Counted from the first letter of the stretch, positions 19,190-28,516 are shown. The stretch is 64,000 nt of DNA from Microbacterium sp. Marseille-Q6965 (GCF_946151065.1 NZ_CAMGZA010000003.1:62001-126000), one strand, 5' to 3'. The notes: generated by a model from the sequence alone, not told the origin. A program made the numbers and translations.

Positions 19190-20185
19190 TCAGATGACGA
19201 GCTCGCACGGGCCCAGTCGCCCCTCGCGGTCCACGGTGCGCCAGTTGCGCCGCACCGTGCGCAGCAGCGTGGAGACCGACACGGACTGGATGCCCTCGTA
19301 GGACCCGAGCTCGGTGGTCAGGAATGCCCGCGCGTCGCTCTCGTCCCGGGCGACCGCCTGCACGAGGAGGGAGGCGTGGCCCGTCGTGAGCGCGGTGAAT
19401 CGCACGCTGGGGTGGCGCGAGAGCCGCGCCAGGGTGGCCTCGACCTCGGCGGGGTGGCTGCGGATCGAGGCGAACAGTCCGAGCGGGTACCCCAGCAGGG
19501 CGGGCTCGATGTCCACGCGTGGGCGCACGCACCCGGAGTCGACGACGGCGGCGATCATGCGGCTCGCGGTCGCGCGCGTCACGCCCAGCCGATGCGCCGC
19601 GTCGTTCACGCCGAGGCGACCGTCGGCGACGAGCAGCCGGATGAGCTCGCGCTCGGCGGGACGGATCGGGCCGGAGCGCTCCTCGCCCACGGCGCCGAGC
19701 CGGCGCAGCGCGGCATCCTGCTCGGCGTCGAGCACACCCGTCACGCTCCAGTCGCCCGCGCGGCTCGCCGTGCCCAGCACCAGGCATGTCGACGTGCTGG
19801 CGACGCCGTCGATGGCGGGGATGTCCTCGAGCAGCACCGACGGCAGGCCGCCGGCTCCGGGATGCATCGTGACGTGCAGGTCGGCGACGCCCGCCACCTG
19901 GAACACCGACTGCACGCCGGGCAGCGCCGCGACGGCCTCGGCCACGCGCGTGCTCGTGCCGGGCCGGCACCGCAGCCACACGACGGAGGGATGCCGCGGC
20001 GACGTCAGCGACCAGGGCACGGAGACGCTGACGTGCAGCAGCCGCTCGGAGACCAGGCGCGCGTAGCGGCGGCTGATGGTGCTCGCCGAGGCGCCGAGAA
20101 CGTCGGCGAGCGCCGTCAGGCTCGCGCGCGGCGCCCGCTGCAACGCGGCGACGAGGGCGATGTCGCCGCGATCGAGGGGGGTCAC
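19190..20185 (-). CDS. Lrp/AsnC family regulator with two HTH domains
   Basis: A 331-aa protein, about twice the usual Lrp length. A first AsnC-type HTH (LTALADVLGASASTISRRY, residues about 20-45) is followed by a RAM-like ligand domain, then a second HTH (GVNDAAHRLGVTRATASRMI, near 195) and a second RAM-like domain. Such tandem Lrp proteins occur in actinobacteria. GTG at 20185 is chosen over ATG 20212 because TACACT ends 6 nt before it. It is divergent from the AbgT-M20 operon, which it probably controls. Confidence 0.8.
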   Translation of the reverse strand: MTPLDRGDIALVAALQRAPRASLTALADVLGASASTISRRYARLVSERLLHVSVSVPWSLTSPRHPSVVWLRCRPGTSTRVAEAVAALPGVQSVFQVAGVADLHVTMHPGAGGLPSVLLEDIPAIDGVASTSTCLVLGTASRAGDWSVTGVLDAEQDAALRRLGAVGEERSGPIRPAERELIRLLVADGRLGVNDAAHRLGVTRATASRMIAAVVDSGCVRPRVDIEPALLGYPLGLFASIRSHPAEVEATLARLSRHPSVRFTALTTGHASLLVQAVARDESDARAFLTTELGSYEGIQSVSVSTLLRTVRRNWRTVDREGRLGPCELVI

Positions 20186-20191
20186 GAGCCG

Positions 20192-20197
20192 AGTGTA
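20192..20197 (-). promoter_or_regulatory. -10 box of the Lrp-type regulator
   Basis: TACACT on the minus strand, 6 nt before GTG 20185. It predicts a leaderless transcript and favours this start over the ATG nine codons upstream. Confidence 0.5.
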
Positions 20198-20210
20198 ACC
20201 GCGGCGAAAC

Positions 20211-20249
20211 ATGCATGCATTTGTCTATGAGTGCACATCTGTTGCACTC
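20211..20249. promoter_or_regulatory. divergent operator region between the Lrp regulator and abgT
   Basis: Two palindromes sit in the 103-nt divergent gap: ATGCATGCAT at 20211-20220, and GAGTGCA-N7-TGCACTC at 20229-20249. Spaced repeats of this kind suit binding by a multimeric Lrp-type protein. Confidence 0.5.
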
Positions 20250-20288
20250 TCGGTTCACCATCCGCCCATTTCGACGATTGCGTCCCCC

Positions 20289-21839
20289 ATGTCCAAAGAC
20301 ACCTCCACCGCCGGCGCCGTCGCGCGTCCCGGGCGCCTGTTGCGCGCGCTCGAGACGGTCGACCGAATCGGCAACAAGCTGCCCCACCCGTTCTGGATCT
20401 TCGTCGGGCTGGCGGCCATCGTCGCCGCGGCCAGCGCCATCCTGGCGTCCGTCGGCGCGAGTGCCGTCAACCCGACGACGGGCGAGACGATCACGGTGCA
20501 GAGCCTGTTCAGCCCCGCCGGCCTCGACGTGGCGCTGGGCGAGATGATCGCGAACTACGTCAACTTCGCCCCGCTCGGCCTCATCCTCGTCGTCGCGCTC
20601 GGCGTCTCGATCGCCGACGCGGCCGGCCTGCTCCCCGCCCTCATGCGCGGCATGCTCGCCCGCGTCTCGCCGCGCTACGTGACCTTCACGATCGCGCTCA
20701 CGGCGATGATGGCGCAGATCGCCTCGGACGCCGCGTTCGCCGTGATGATCCCGCTCGCGATGATCGCGTACCGGGCCGTGGGCCGCAGCCCGATCATCGG
20801 CGCCGTCGTGGCCTACGTGTCGGTCGGGGGTGCCAGCAGCATCGGGTTGCTGCCGAGCGGCAGCGACGCGGTGTTCGCCGGCCTCTCGACGGCCGCGGCC
20901 CAGACGATCGACCCTGACTACGTCGTCAACCCGCTGTCGAACTACTACTTCTCGGCCGCGTCCTCGCTCGTCCTCGCCGTGAGCATCACCGTCGTCGTCG
21001 AGACGATCGTCGCCCGCCGCGTCGCGATCCTCGAGGCCCAGGAGCCCTCGATCGACGGCGCCCCCCTCGACGACATGGGTCTCAGCGCCCAGGAGCGCCG
21101 GGGCCTGCGCGCCGCCGGTATCGCGCTGCTCGTGTTCGTCGCCGCGCTCGTGCTCGCCGTGCTGCCCGCCGGGTCGCCGCTGCGCGGCGAGGACGGGTCG
21201 ATCCTCGAGTCGCCCCTCATGGACAACATGGCCGTGATCATGATGCTGTTCTTCGCCACCGTGGGCATTGCCTACGGTGTCGCGCGCGGATCCATCACCC
21301 GTCCCGGCGACATCCCGGAGCTCATGGCGACCGGCGTGCGCGAGCTCGTCCCCGTGCTCGTGCTCTTCTTCGCGGCCTCGCAGTTCCTGGCCTACTTCAA
21401 GTGGACGAACATCGGGCAGGTCATCGCGATCCACGGCGCCGCCGGGCTCGACGCGATCGGCGCCCCGCCCGTTGTGCTGTTCATCGTCGCCGTCCTCCTC
21501 ATCAGCTGCCTGAACCTCATGCTGACGAGCGGATCGGCGATGTACTCCTTCGTCGCTCCGGTGCTGGTCCCGATGCTGATGCTGCTCGACATCGCCCCCG
21601 AGACGACGCAGGCGATGTTCCGCGTCGCGGACGCGCCGACCAACAGCCTCACGCCGATGAGCCCCTACTTCGTGATGGCGCTCGGCTTCATCCGCCGTCA
21701 CCGCCCGAGCGCCGGCATCGGCACCCTCATGTCGCTCGTGCTGCCGATCGCGGTGGTCAACCTCGTGGTGTGGCTGCTGCTCTTCCTCGGCTGGTACCTG
21801 CTCGGCATCCCGCTCGGCCCGGGGGTGAGCGCGCGATGA
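20289..21839 (+). CDS. AbgT family p-aminobenzoyl-glutamate transporter
   Basis: A 516-aa polytopic membrane protein of the AbgT/MtrF family, with about 11-13 hydrophobic segments and the family-typical N-terminus VDRIGNKLPHPFWIF. Family members import p-aminobenzoyl-glutamate, a folate breakdown product, or export sulfonamides. The ATG at 20289 is chosen at the start of homology. The next gene overlaps by ATGA and encodes an M20 peptidase, favouring uptake followed by hydrolysis over drug export. Confidence 0.88.
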   Translation: MSKDTSTAGAVARPGRLLRALETVDRIGNKLPHPFWIFVGLAAIVAAASAILASVGASAVNPTTGETITVQSLFSPAGLDVALGEMIANYVNFAPLGLILVVALGVSIADAAGLLPALMRGMLARVSPRYVTFTIALTAMMAQIASDAAFAVMIPLAMIAYRAVGRSPIIGAVVAYVSVGGASSIGLLPSGSDAVFAGLSTAAAQTIDPDYVVNPLSNYYFSAASSLVLAVSITVVVETIVARRVAILEAQEPSIDGAPLDDMGLSAQERRGLRAAGIALLVFVAALVLAVLPAGSPLRGEDGSILESPLMDNMAVIMMLFFATVGIAYGVARGSITRPGDIPELMATGVRELVPVLVLFFAASQFLAYFKWTNIGQVIAIHGAAGLDAIGAPPVVLFIVAVLLISCLNLMLTSGSAMYSFVAPVLVPMLMLLDIAPETTQAMFRVADAPTNSLTPMSPYFVMALGFIRRHRPSAGIGTLMSLVLPIAVVNLVVWLLLFLGWYLLGIPLGPGVSAR

Positions 21840-22996
21840 CCGGCTTCACCGAGGCACTGCCCGCCCTGCGCGACGCGGTCCGGCGCGACCACGCCCGCTA
21901 CCTGGACGACCTGCGTGCCCTCGTCGAGCTCGAGACGCCCAGCAGCTCGCCGCACGCGGTGGGCCGGGCGGCCGACTGGCTGCAGCAGTGGGTCGTCGCC
22001 ATGCTCGGCCAGTCCGAGAGCCACACGCGGCACGACTTCGGCGACCACGGCCCCACCCTCGTCTTCGACTACCCCGGCCAGCGCCCGGGGCGGGTCGTGC
22101 TGCTGGCGCATTACGACACCGTGTGGCCGCTCGGCACCATCGAGGACATCCCGTTCTCGGTGACGGACGGCGTGATTCGCGGCCCGGGTGTGCTGGACAT
22201 GAAGGCGGGCCTCATCGCGGGTGTGCACGCCATCCGTCACGCCCGCGAGCACGGTCTCGCGCTGCCCGCCCTCACGCTCGTGTGCAACGGCGACGAGGAG
22301 CTGGGCAGCCCTGCCTCCCGGCCCATCATCGAGGCGGCGGGGGAGGGCGCCCTCGCGGCGCTCGTGCTGGAGCCGGGCGTCGGCTGGGACCTGAAGACGG
22401 AGCGCAAGGCCGTCGGCGTGTTCGAGCTGCGCACCACCGGGATCGAATCGCACGCGGGCAACGACCCCGAGGGCGGGGCGAGCGCGGTGCACGCCATCGC
22501 GGAGCTCATCGGTCAGGTCGCCGACCTCAATGCGCTCGACGAGGGCACGTCCGTCAACGTCGGGGTCGTCACCGGCGGCACCGGCCGGAACGTCGTCGCC
22601 GGCAGCGCCACGGCCAAGATCGACACCCGCGCGACCCAGGTGAGCGAGATGGAGCGCGTCGACACCGCGTTGCGGGCGCTCCGGGCCAGCGATCCCCGTG
22701 TCGGGGTGGAGCTGCTCGGATCGTGGGGACGCCCGCCCATGCGGCACGACGAGACCCAGCGCCCGCTGTTCGAGCGGGCCAGCGCCATCGCCGCCGCGGT
22801 GCGCGCGCCCCTCGGCCGCCGCTCCGTGGGCGGTGGCAGCGACGGCAACTTCCTCGCCGCGCGGGGGATCCCGGTCCTCGATGGGCTCGGCGCGAGCGGC
22901 GCCGGCCCGCACGCCCGGAACGAGCACGTGCTCGAGGGCGATGTCGACGACCGGATCCTGCTCATCGCGGGCATCCTCGCCAGCGTGGGGGAGTGA
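21836..22996 (+). CDS. M20 family metallopeptidase (glutamate carboxypeptidase type)
   Basis: A 386-aa zinc hydrolase like carboxypeptidase G2. Metal ligands are visible in LLAHYDTVWPLGT (His), GPGVLDMKAG (bridging Asp), NGDEELGS (catalytic Glu plus ligand Glu) and the C-terminal ARNEHV (His). A dimerisation/lid insert occupies the middle. It is translationally coupled to the AbgT transporter, so it probably cleaves p-aminobenzoyl-glutamate or related acyl-glutamates, releasing p-aminobenzoate and glutamate. Confidence 0.85.
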   Translation: MTGFTEALPALRDAVRRDHARYLDDLRALVELETPSSSPHAVGRAADWLQQWVVAMLGQSESHTRHDFGDHGPTLVFDYPGQRPGRVVLLAHYDTVWPLGTIEDIPFSVTDGVIRGPGVLDMKAGLIAGVHAIRHAREHGLALPALTLVCNGDEELGSPASRPIIEAAGEGALAALVLEPGVGWDLKTERKAVGVFELRTTGIESHAGNDPEGGASAVHAIAELIGQVADLNALDEGTSVNVGVVTGGTGRNVVAGSATAKIDTRATQVSEMERVDTALRALRASDPRVGVELLGSWGRPPMRHDETQRPLFERASAIAAAVRAPLGRRSVGGGSDGNFLAARGIPVLDGLGASGAGPHARNEHVLEGDVDDRILLIAGILASVGE

Positions 22997-23030
22997 CGCG
23001 GCGCCCGCGCGCGACGGTGGGCCGGACGGC

Positions 23031-24458
23031 TCAGGCCTGTTCGGCCCACCACGCGCGCAGGCGGCGCTCGGCCTCCTCCGCGCCCAGCACGCCCTCGTCG
23101 AGGCGCAGGTCCAGCAGGAACCGGTAGGCCTTCCCCACCTGCGGGCCCGGCGAGATGCCCAGGATCTCCTGGATGCGATTGCCGTCGAGCTCCGGCCGGA
23201 TCGCGTCGAGCTCCTCCTGCTCGCGCAACGCGGCGATCCGCTGCTCGATGTCGTCGTACGCCGTGGCCAGGCGGGTGGCCTTGCGCCGGTTGCGCGTGGT
23301 CACATCGGCCCTGGTCAGGATGTGCAGCCGCTCGAGCTCGTCGCCGGCGTCGCGCACGTAGCGGCGCACGGCGGAGTCGGTCCACGCCCCCTCCGAGTAC
23401 CCGAAGAAACGCAGGTGGAGCTCGATGAGCTTCGCCACCGACGCCGTCGTGTCGCCGTCGAAGCGCAGCGCCTGCAGGCGCTTGCGGGCCATGCGCGCAC
23501 CCACCACGTCGTGGTGATGGAACGTGACAGCGCCGCCCTTCTCGAGCTTGCGCGTGCGCGGCTTGCCGATGTCGTGCAGCAGCGCGGCCAGGCGCAGCGG
23601 GATGTCCGCATCCGTCCCCGGCCGGCGGGCCTTCTCGTGCTCGATCGCCTGGGTCAGCACGGTGAGCGAGTGCTCGTAGACGTCCTTGTGGTGGTGGTGC
23701 TCATCCACCTCGAGCCGCAGCGCCGAGACCTCCGGCAGGAACTCCTCGATGAGCCCGGTGTCCACGAGCACCCGGATGCCGCGCACCGGATCGTCCGTGC
23801 CGAGCAGGCGCGTCAGCTCGCCCTGGATCCGCTCCGGGCTGACGATCTCCAGCGTCCCGCGCAGTTGTTCGATCGCCGCCCGCGTCGCGTCGTCGATCTC
23901 GAATCCCAGCTGCGAGGCGAACCGTGCCGCCCGGAGCATGCGCAGCGGGTCGTCGCCGAAGCTGACGGCGGGATCGATGGGGGTGCGCAGCAGGCCCGCG
24001 AGGAGGTCCTCCACGCCGCCGGTCGGGTCGACCAGCTGCACGGCCGGCACGCGCAACGCCATGGCGTTGACGGTGAAGTCGCGGCGGGTGAGGTCGGCCT
24101 CGAGCGTGTCGCCGAACTCCACGGTGGGCTTGCGCGTGGTGCCGTCGTAGCTGTCGGCGCGATACGTGGTGATCTCCACCTGCTCACCGCGCACCCGCGC
24201 GCCGATCGTGCCGAACTCCCGGCCGATGTCCCACTGCGCCGTGCTGATCGGGGTGACGATGCGCAGAATCTCGTCGGGCCGCGCGTCGGTCGTGAAGTCC
24301 AGGTCGTGCGTCGCGCGGCCGAGGAGCGCGTCGCGCACGGGGCCGCCCACGATCGCGAGGTCATGTCCCGCCGCGGCGAACGCCTTGCCGAGCTCGGCCA
24401 CGACGGGCGAGGCCGCGAGGTCGCCGAGGCGCGCGAGTCCGGCGGCCATGTTGAGCAT
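23031..24458 (-). CDS. CCA tRNA nucleotidyltransferase
   Basis: A 475-aa class II tRNA nucleotidyltransferase (annotated pcnA in mycobacteria) that adds or repairs the 3' CCA of tRNA. The catalytic motif is [21 protein letters not shown] with GG and DxD. A C-terminal HD domain has [13 protein letters not shown] 24458 ([11 protein letters not shown]) is chosen; TACGCT ends 7 nt upstream. The gene lies on the origin side in the same place as Rv3907c in Mycobacterium tuberculosis. Confidence 0.9.
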   Translation of the reverse strand: MLNMAAGLARLGDLAASPVVAELGKAFAAAGHDLAIVGGPVRDALLGRATHDLDFTTDARPDEILRIVTPISTAQWDIGREFGTIGARVRGEQVEITTYRADSYDGTTRKPTVEFGDTLEADLTRRDFTVNAMALRVPAVQLVDPTGGVEDLLAGLLRTPIDPAVSFGDDPLRMLRAARFASQLGFEIDDATRAAIEQLRGTLEIVSPERIQGELTRLLGTDDPVRGIRVLVDTGLIEEFLPEVSALRLEVDEHHHHKDVYEHSLTVLTQAIEHEKARRPGTDADIPLRLAALLHDIGKPRTRKLEKGGAVTFHHHDVVGARMARKRLQALRFDGDTTASVAKLIELHLRFFGYSEGAWTDSAVRRYVRDAGDELERLHILTRADVTTRNRRKATRLATAYDDIEQRIAALREQEELDAIRPELDGNRIQEILGISPGPQVGKAYRFLLDLRLDEGVLGAEEAERRLRAWWAEQA

Positions 24459-24555
24459 GCGTTCCAGCGTATCGGGGGAAGACGGGACCCCCGATCGACG
24501 ACGCCCCCGGCCCGCCCTGCCCGGCGCCGCGCCGCGACGGCGATACGCTCGGAAC

Positions 24556-25620
24556 ATGCTGGCGACGATCCTGTACGGGCCCCGCGACATCCGCGTGGAG
24601 GAGGTGCCCGATCCGCACCTGGCCACGACGGGCGGTGGCGTGGGCCGCGACGCGATCGTGCGCGTCGTCGCGGCGTGCGTGTGCGCTCGGACCTGTGGCC
24701 TACCGCGGCGTGACCAACCCCACACGCCCAAGCGAATCGGGCACGAGATGATCGCGGTCGTCGAGAGCGTGGGCGCCGACGTGAGCCGCGTCCGGCCCGG
24801 CGACTTCGTCATCGCCCCGTTCTATGACTGCTGCGGCGAGTGCGCGAACTGCCGCAACGGCTTCACGACGTCGTGCCTCGAGGGCGGCGCGTGGGGCGGG
24901 CGGGATCACTGGGGCGGCGAGGTGGACGGCTGCCAGGGCGAGCTCGTGCGCGTGCCTCACGCGGACGGCACCCTCAAGGTCGTGGAGGGCGGGCTGCCGG
25001 ACGAGTCGCTGATCCCGAGCCTGCTGACCCTGTCGGACGTCTTCCTCACGGGCCACCACGCCGCCGTCTCGGCGGGGGTGCGCGAGGGCTCCACCGTGGC
25101 CGTCGTCGGCGACGGTGCCGTGGGGCTCTCCGGCGTGCTGGCCGCGAAGCGCTTGGGGGCCGAGCGGATCGTCGCCATGTCGCGACACGAGGCACGTCAG
25201 CGACTGGCGACCACGTTCGGCGCGACCGACATCGTGCCCGAGCGCGGCGACGAGGGCATCGCGGTGCTGAAGGACATGTTCGGCGGCATCGGCCCCGACT
25301 GCGTGCTGGAGTGCGTGGGGACGAAGGAGTCGATGGATCAGGCGCTGCGGTCCGCGCGACCCGGCGGGCAGGTGGGCTTCGTGGGCGTGCCCAACGGGGG
25401 ACCGGAGCTGCCGATGCGCACGATGTTCTCCACCAACGTGGGCGTGCGCGGTGGCGTGGCGCCGGTGCGCGACTATGTCGACGAGCTGCTGCCCGAGGTG
25501 TTGGACGGATCGCTGAACCCGGGCGCCGTCTTCGATGCGACGTTCGCTCTCACCGACGCCGCCGAGGCGTACGCCGCGATGGACGAGCGCCGGGCGATCA
25601 AGTCCCTGCTGCGCCCGTGA
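24556..25620 (+). CDS. zinc-dependent alcohol dehydrogenase with a locally frame-shifted segment
   Basis: A 354-aa medium-chain dehydrogenase. GHE (zinc ligands) is near residue 61, a structural-zinc cluster CCGECANCRNGFTTSC near 92-107, and a Rossmann motif VAVVGDGAVGLSG near 182. TACGCT ends 6 nt before the ATG. Residues about 44-58 (ARTCGLPRRDQPHTP) do not look like the family. Restoring one G near 24684, one C near 24699 and one C near 24727 yields GSDLWPYRGVTNPTRP, the expected sequence. The three losses sum to one codon, so the frame recovers. The catalytic-site SD pair is lost as written. Either assembly errors or real compensated indels. Confidence 0.8.
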   Translation: MLATILYGPRDIRVEEVPDPHLATTGGGVGRDAIVRVVAACVCARTCGLPRRDQPHTPKRIGHEMIAVVESVGADVSRVRPGDFVIAPFYDCCGECANCRNGFTTSCLEGGAWGGRDHWGGEVDGCQGELVRVPHADGTLKVVEGGLPDESLIPSLLTLSDVFLTGHHAAVSAGVREGSTVAVVGDGAVGLSGVLAAKRLGAERIVAMSRHEARQRLATTFGATDIVPERGDEGIAVLKDMFGGIGPDCVLECVGTKESMDQALRSARPGGQVGFVGVPNGGPELPMRTMFSTNVGVRGGVAPVRDYVDELLPEVLDGSLNPGAVFDATFALTDAAEAYAAMDERRAIKSLLRP

Positions 25621-26152
25621 CGCCCACCGGCGCCTTCTTCGGCCAGAACGTGTAACTCACGGCCCAGAGGGTCTCGACGGCGAGGATGACGCCGAGGATC
25701 GGGTACAGGCCCGTCAGCGCGCTCACGTCCGCGCCATCGGCCGCAACGCGCGTGAGCAGCCACAGCACGCCGGCCGCGATGGCCGCGGCCAGGCCCGTGC
25801 GCACGACGTCGCCCCAGCACGCTCGCGTGTAGGCGCCCCCGTACAGCTTGCGCGGCGCCGGCCCGCCGGCGAACCGGTGGGCGAAGCGCACGTCGGCCCA
25901 GCGGATCATGCGATGCCCGTATGCGAGAGAGAAGCCGAGGTAGGCCGCGGCGAGCGCGTGGGGGAGCGAGGCGTCGCCCCCGCCGCGCAGGTCGGCGCCG
26001 GCCGCGAGCAGCAGGATCAGATCCACCACGGGGGTGAGGACGAGCAGGGTCGCGCCCAGTCGGGGCTTGCGCAGGATGTACCGCGCCCCCAGCCCGAGCG
26101 CGATGAGCACCCAGAAGCCGATCTCGCACGCGACGATAATGCCGAGGATCAC
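25598..26152 (-). CDS. conserved multi-pass membrane protein
   Basis: A 184-aa protein with five predicted helices (about 1-24, 35-58, 68-85, 120-142 and 150-174). A conserved cytoplasmic stretch has RMIRWADVRFAHRFAGG. It starts with GTG at 26152 after GGAGAGGG, with TACTAC as a possible -10 about 20 nt upstream. It is divergent from a TetR gene and shares its operator, so it is the probable target. Its 3' end overlaps the alcohol dehydrogenase by 23 nt on the opposite strand. Function unknown. Confidence 0.7.
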   Translation of the reverse strand: MILGIIVACEIGFWVLIALGLGARYILRKPRLGATLLVLTPVVDLILLLAAGADLRGGGDASLPHALAAAYLGFSLAYGHRMIRWADVRFAHRFAGGPAPRKLYGGAYTRACWGDVVRTGLAAAIAAGVLWLLTRVAADGADVSALTGLYPILGVILAVETLWAVSYTFWPKKAPVGVTGAAGT

Positions 26153-26188
26153 GATCCCTCTCCTTCGTAGTACGGGTGTGCCAGAAAG

Positions 26189-26212
26189 AAAGTAGCACAG
26201 TCGTGCTACTTT
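26189..26212. promoter_or_regulatory. TetR operator
   Basis: AAAGTAGCAC and GTGCTACTTT form a perfect 10-bp inverted repeat around AGTC. The right arm contains TACTTT, the -10 box of the tetR gene itself, only 6 nt before its GTG. Binding would block both divergent promoters. Confidence 0.8.
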
Positions 26213-26218
26213 GAACGC

Positions 26219-26806
26219 GTGCCTCGGAGGATCGATCTCGACCAGCGCCGCGAGCAGCTCGCGGAGGCGGTGTGGAGCACCATCCGCCGCAGCGGCGTGG
26301 GCGCCGTCTCGGTCCGCACCGTCGCGGCCGAGGCGGGGGTGGCCGTCGGGTCGCTTCGCCACGTCTTCCCTACGCGGGCCGAACTGCTGCGCTTCTCGGC
26401 CGAGCTCATGGTGCGTCGCGCGACGGAACGCGTGCGCGCCACCGCTCCCTCCGGGGATGCGTCCGTCGACGCGCTCGCCCTGCTCCGGCACCTGCTGCCG
26501 ACGCAGCCCGACAGCCGCACGGAGCTGGAGGTGCAGCTCGCGCTGATCGCCGAGGCGCCCGCGGTGCCCGCGCTCACCGCCATCCGGGATCAGTCCGTCC
26601 ACCAGGTGCGCGTGCTGGCGCGCCACGTCGTCGATTCGCTCGCCCCGGAGCTCGCGCCGCCGCGCGCCGAGGCCGAGGCGCTGCGCCTGGCCGCCCTCAC
26701 CGATGGGCTCGCCCTGCAGCTGCTGGCCCAGCCGGCCGACGCGCCCGTCGAGTGGGCCCTCGACGTGCTGCGCGACGAGATCGCTCGCCTCTCCGCCCTC
26801 GCCTGA
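26219..26806 (+). CDS. TetR family transcriptional regulator
   Basis: A 195-aa repressor. The N-terminal HTH (about 10-55) reads VRTVAAEAGVAVGSLRHVFPTRAELL, with the usual conserved Phe and the tryptophan-less core of the TetR_C_6-like group. The C-terminal helical ligand domain is not recognised. The GTG start lies 7 nt after the operator, and its -10 is within the operator, so strong autorepression with a leaderless transcript is expected. The divergent membrane protein is the likely co-regulated gene. Confidence 0.85.
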   Translation: MPRRIDLDQRREQLAEAVWSTIRRSGVGAVSVRTVAAEAGVAVGSLRHVFPTRAELLRFSAELMVRRATERVRATAPSGDASVDALALLRHLLPTQPDSRTELEVQLALIAEAPAVPALTAIRDQSVHQVRVLARHVVDSLAPELAPPRAEAEALRLAALTDGLALQLLAQPADAPVEWALDVLRDEIARLSALA

Positions 26807-26836
26807 CGCCCTGCATCCCGGCCCGGCGACGCGGGG

Positions 26837-26890
26837 CAACGTTCCCGCCGCGCGGCAAGGGATTGTCGTTGCCGCGCGGCGGGAACATTG
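26837..26890. terminator. long hairpin between tetR and methyltransferase
   Basis: A perfect 18-bp stem (26841-26858 with 26869-26886) around a 10-nt loop, extendable by four more pairs with one mismatch, in the gap between two convergent genes. There is no T-run, but its stability suggests a shared terminator. Confidence 0.65.
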
Positions 26891-26905
26891 CCGCGCGCCG
26901 GTGAC

Positions 26906-28432
26906 TCAGTCGGCGAAGGTCAGGAAGCCGTCGAGCAGCAGCTCGCGGATCGTCGGCAGCAGCGCGGCCCGCAGCGCCGCGGCGTCGGCCTCGAGCAGCT
27001 GCGCGATGGCGTCGATGAGGGCGCCGGCCGGCAGTTCGCCGTCGCACGCGCCCAGTAGGCCCGCGAGCGCGGGGTCGGCCTGCACCGAGCGGCCGAAGCC
27101 GCCACCCTGGCGCAGCTCGATCACGCTCGGCGCCTCCTCGCCTGGCCGGTGGTGACGCGCCTCCGTGACGTCCGGCGCCGTGCGGAATCGTGCCGCGGCG
27201 AGCGCCGCATCGTCCAGCGCGGCGGCACGGTCGTGCTGCGCGAGCGCCGCCGCGAGGTGCGAGCCGAGCGCTCCCTCGGAGGGGATGGGGTGCGTCACCC
27301 GCTCGTACCGCGCGAGGGTGGGGGCGCCCTCGGCCCGGCGCAGCAGGACGTAGCCGAAGCCGATCGCCGTCACTCCGCGGGCGGCGAAGTCGTCGAGCCA
27401 GGCCGCCAGCAGCGCGTCGAACCCGGGTGAACCCGGCGCCGTCCCACCGTCGCGGATCCACATCTCGGCGTAGCGGATGGGGTCGAGCTCCTCGCGCTCG
27501 ACGATCCAGGCGTCCAGCGCCACGGGCGAGGCCGCCACCCACGTGCGCACCCGGTCGAGACCGGCCACGCCGTCGCGCGTCTCCCAGTTGGCCAGCAGCT
27601 GCGCCACGCCGCCGGGGCGCAGGTGACGGCCGGCGCCGGTGATCACGGCCTCCACGAGCGCGTCGCCGACGAGGCCGCCGTCACGGTATTCGTAGGCGGG
27701 AACGCCGGCAACGCGCGGGGTGATGACGAACGGCGGATTGGACACGATGCGATCGAATCGCTCCCCGTCGACAGGCTCGAAGAGGCTGCCCGCCCTCGCC
27801 TCGACGCCGTCGGCGCCGTTGAGCAGGGCGTTCAGCCGTGTGAAGGCGAGGGCGCGCTCGGAGATGTCGGTGGCGACGATGTGGTCGGCGTACCGCCCGG
27901 CGCGCAGGGCCTGGATACCGCAGCCCGTGCCGAGGTCGAGCACCCGACCCGCCGGCGTGGGCAGCTGCAGGCCCGCGAGCGTGAGCGAGGCCCCTCCCAC
28001 TCCGAGGACGTGATCCTCGGCCAGGGCGCCGCCGCCTCGTGCCAGCTCATCGAGGTCGCTCGCGATCCACCACTCGCCGGGGCCGCGGTCGTCGTGGAAG
28101 GACTGGGGACGGATGATCGCGCGCGGCGCGACGAGATCGCCGTCGCGCTCGGCCAGGCCCAAATCCTCCAGGCCGTCGGCGCGCAGGGTCGGCAGCGCAC
28201 GGTCGACATCGTCGCGCGGCTGCGCCACGCCGAACACGAGCAGCCGCGCCAGTACCGCCAGCGCGTCGCGGCGGTCGCCGAGCCCGCGCAACGCCGGCTG
28301 CCTCAGGCCGCGTCCCGTCGCGTCGTCCGCCTCGACGCCCCAGGCCGCGCGCAGCGCCTCCGTGCGGAACCTCGCGGCGGCCAGATCGGCGGCGAGCGCG
28401 CGGCACAGTGCGGCGTCGGCATGCGGTGTCAT
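26906..28432 (-). CDS. HemK/PrmC-like SAM-dependent methyltransferase
   Basis: A 508-aa protein. The N-terminal third (about 1-140, DUF7059-like) has no obvious motif. A class I methyltransferase core follows, with motif I VLDLGTGCGIQAL near 160 and the catalytic NPPF in RIVSNPPFVITP near 232, the signature of enzymes modifying glutamine or adenine amino groups. The C-terminal 150 residues form a further domain. Target unknown; ribosomal or release-factor modification is possible. The start is ATG 28432. Its gene is divergent from DUF6049. Confidence 0.82.
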   Translation of the reverse strand: MTPHADAALCRALAADLAAARFRTEALRAAWGVEADDATGRGLRQPALRGLGDRRDALAVLARLLVFGVAQPRDDVDRALPTLRADGLEDLGLAERDGDLVAPRAIIRPQSFHDDRGPGEWWIASDLDELARGGGALAEDHVLGVGGASLTLAGLQLPTPAGRVLDLGTGCGIQALRAGRYADHIVATDISERALAFTRLNALLNGADGVEARAGSLFEPVDGERFDRIVSNPPFVITPRVAGVPAYEYRDGGLVGDALVEAVITGAGRHLRPGGVAQLLANWETRDGVAGLDRVRTWVAASPVALDAWIVEREELDPIRYAEMWIRDGGTAPGSPGFDALLAAWLDDFAARGVTAIGFGYVLLRRAEGAPTLARYERVTHPIPSEGALGSHLAAALAQHDRAAALDDAALAAARFRTAPDVTEARHHRPGEEAPSVIELRQGGGFGRSVQADPALAGLLGACDGELPAGALIDAIAQLLEADAAALRAALLPTIRELLLDGFLTFAD

Positions 28433-28516
28433 GCCTCCATTCAAGCGGAGCGCGGCCGAAGCGGACCGGCACGGCCTCCGGGGAACGCACAGGCGCGTTC
28501 GTAGGATGGTTGCGGC

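Noticed and set aside
15489..19301. 1270-aa plus-strand frame opposite the rhodanese and glycosyltransferases
   Set aside because: Antisense shadow of four well-supported minus-strand genes.
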